Shown one piece after another: positions 63,096-64,000 of a stretch of 64,000 nt of DNA. Position numbers and translations under genes: made by a program. Numbering within the stretch: the stretch's first letter is position 1; every line of letters starts with the position of its first letter. Under the pieces are notes generated by a model. It was not told the DNA's origin. It was given only the letters and a program-made list of their open reading frames with translations, and searched no databases. Source of the DNA: Marmoricola sp. URHB0036 (GTDB taxonomy: Bacteria; Actinomycetota; Actinomycetes; Propionibacteriales; Nocardioidaceae); assembly GCF_000426045.1 (NCBI RefSeq), contig NZ_AUEP01000012.1, positions 77,501 to 141,500 on the forward strand. Reading direction: 5' to 3'.

Positions 63096-64000
63096 ATGGG
63101 TGTGCTCGAGCTGCGTCGTGATCGTGGAGGATCGCGGGCACGGCGTACGGCCGTTGTCCTGAGCCTGGTGTGGGTGTGCCTGGCGTGCCCCGCCGGGTTG
63201 CCCAGCGCGTCGGCCGACGGTCCGACGACCTTCTCCCAGTCCGCGGCCTTGGCCATCCCAGCGACCGGGTCGGCGAACCAGACGGGACCGGCCGATCCCT
63301 ATCCGTCCACTATCGCGGTGTCCGGCATGACGGGTGTCGTCTCTGGCGTGACCGTGACGTTCAACAACCTCACGCACAGTGCGGTCAACGACATCGACGC
63401 ACTGCTGGTCGCGCCGTCCGGCGACAACCTTGTCGTGCTGTCCGACGTCGGTGACCCGAACACGCTGGCGTTCTCCAGCAACGCCACGCTCACCTTCGCC
63501 GACTCCGCCGCAGGCTCGGTGCCTGCCGGCAGCATCCCGAGCGGCAGCTACAAGCCGACGAACAACGGGAGCGGTGACGCGTTCCCGAGCCCTGCACCGG
63601 CTCCGTCGTCGGACACGACCTTGGTCAACGCCTTCACGGGGATCACCCCCAACGGAACCTGGCGGCTGTACGTCGTGGACGACAACACCGGGGACGTCGG
63701 GTCCATGGCCGGAGGTTGGAGCCTCGCGCTCACGACCGAAGCCATCGCGGCGCCGACCACCACGGCCGTGACCACCTCCGGCACTCCCTCGACCACCGGC
63801 AGCCCGGTGACGTTCACGGCCACCGTGAGAGCCGGCGCCGACCCCGTCACGAGCGGGACGGTCCAGTTCAGCGACGGCGTGGCCGATCTCGGCGCGCCTG
63901 TCGCCCTCAACGCCTCCGGACAGGCCTCGCTCACCACGTCGGTCCTCGCCCAGGACGCGCACCTGATCCGCGCTGTCTACAGCGGTTCCACCGGTTTCCT
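63096..64000 (+). CDS. Secreted protein with P-like and Ig-like domains, cut at the window edge
   Basis: At least 301 residues, open to the right edge. A signal peptide (about 1-40, ending SASA) precedes a proprotein-convertase P-like jelly roll (about 43-210, with NDIDALLVAPSGDNLVVLSD and NGTWRLYVVDDNTGDVGSMAGGWSL) and a Big_5-type Ig repeat (about 217-300, with GSPVTFTATV and GTVQFSDG). Probably a large surface or adhesion protein with more repeats. The ATG at 63096 follows AGGAGGT (63084-63090). Confidence 0.87.
   Translation, partial: MGVLELRRDRGGSRARRTAVVLSLVWVCLACPAGLPSASADGPTTFSQSAALAIPATGSANQTGPADPYPSTIAVSGMTGVVSGVTVTFNNLTHSAVNDIDALLVAPSGDNLVVLSDVGDPNTLAFSSNATLTFADSAAGSVPAGSIPSGSYKPTNNGSGDAFPSPAPAPSSDTTLVNAFTGITPNGTWRLYVVDDNTGDVGSMAGGWSLALTTEAIAAPTTTAVTTSGTPSTTGSPVTFTATVRAGADPVTSGTVQFSDGVADLGAPVALNASGQASLTTSVLAQDAHLIRAVYSGSTGF

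Overview
The window is high-GC DNA from an actinobacterium. Gene order, the presence of mIHF, an actinobacterial (apparently helicase-dead) PriA and many GTG/TTG starts point to the Nocardioidaceae/Propionibacteriales. This taxonomic call is inference: no rRNA or tRNA gene is present. Nearly all of the window is two blocks of conserved housekeeping genes read leftward (minus strand). Both follow, as I remember it, the order seen in Mycobacterium tuberculosis: infC-rpmI-rplT-trmH ... pheS-pheT-argC...argH-mpg-tyrS, and pyrR-pyrB-pyrC-carA-carB-pyrD-pyrF-mihF-gmk-rpoZ-coaBC-metK-priA-def-fmt-rsmB-rpe-rib-his.

Layout. 0-2.2 kb: 3'-truncated tyrS and a secreted glycerophosphodiesterase. 2.4-12.2 kb: mpg and the arginine operon argC-(ACT protein)-argJ-argB-argD-argF-argR-argG-argH, with start/stop overlaps at most junctions. 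12.4-16.9 kb: a methyltransferase and pheST. 17-21.4 kb: a translationally coupled response regulator, a histidine kinase fused to a DUF4173-type membrane domain, and a second PAS histidine kinase. 21.4-24 kb: small regulators and an rRNA methyltransferase. 24-25.4 kb: rplT, rpmI, infC (ATC start). 25.7-31.2 kb: SseB-like, membrane, PLP, P-loop, metallo-beta-lactamase-fold and acetyltransferase genes. 31.2-36.5 kb: an FMN-riboswitch-led riboflavin operon continuing into an EVE-like gene, hisE, hisG and a PH-domain gene. 36.5-40.2 kb: an accessory block with a TetR regulator under two tandem operators, a carboxymuconolactone decarboxylase, an ECF41 sigma factor and a subtilase. 40.3-61.1 kb: rpe to pyrR, covering formyl-Met processing, replication restart, SAM, CoA and de novo pyrimidine synthesis. 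61.3-64 kb: a class IV aminotransferase/sulfotransferase pair and the start of a secreted P-domain/Ig-like protein.

Beyond the genes, three families of dispersed repeats stand out. R2 is an intergenic element of about 150 bp in three copies. Its core is conserved, but its closing stems differ in sequence between copies while staying complementary within each copy, which is the mark of a structured RNA or cruciform DNA. R1 is a palindromic element of about 45 bp. It occurs three times in the arg operon, once as an in-frame 15-codon insertion inside argD, and twice it supplies or abuts a gene's stop codon. R3 is a pair of long palindromes beside metK and pyrR. No CRISPR array, insertion sequence, prophage or classical defence island was seen.
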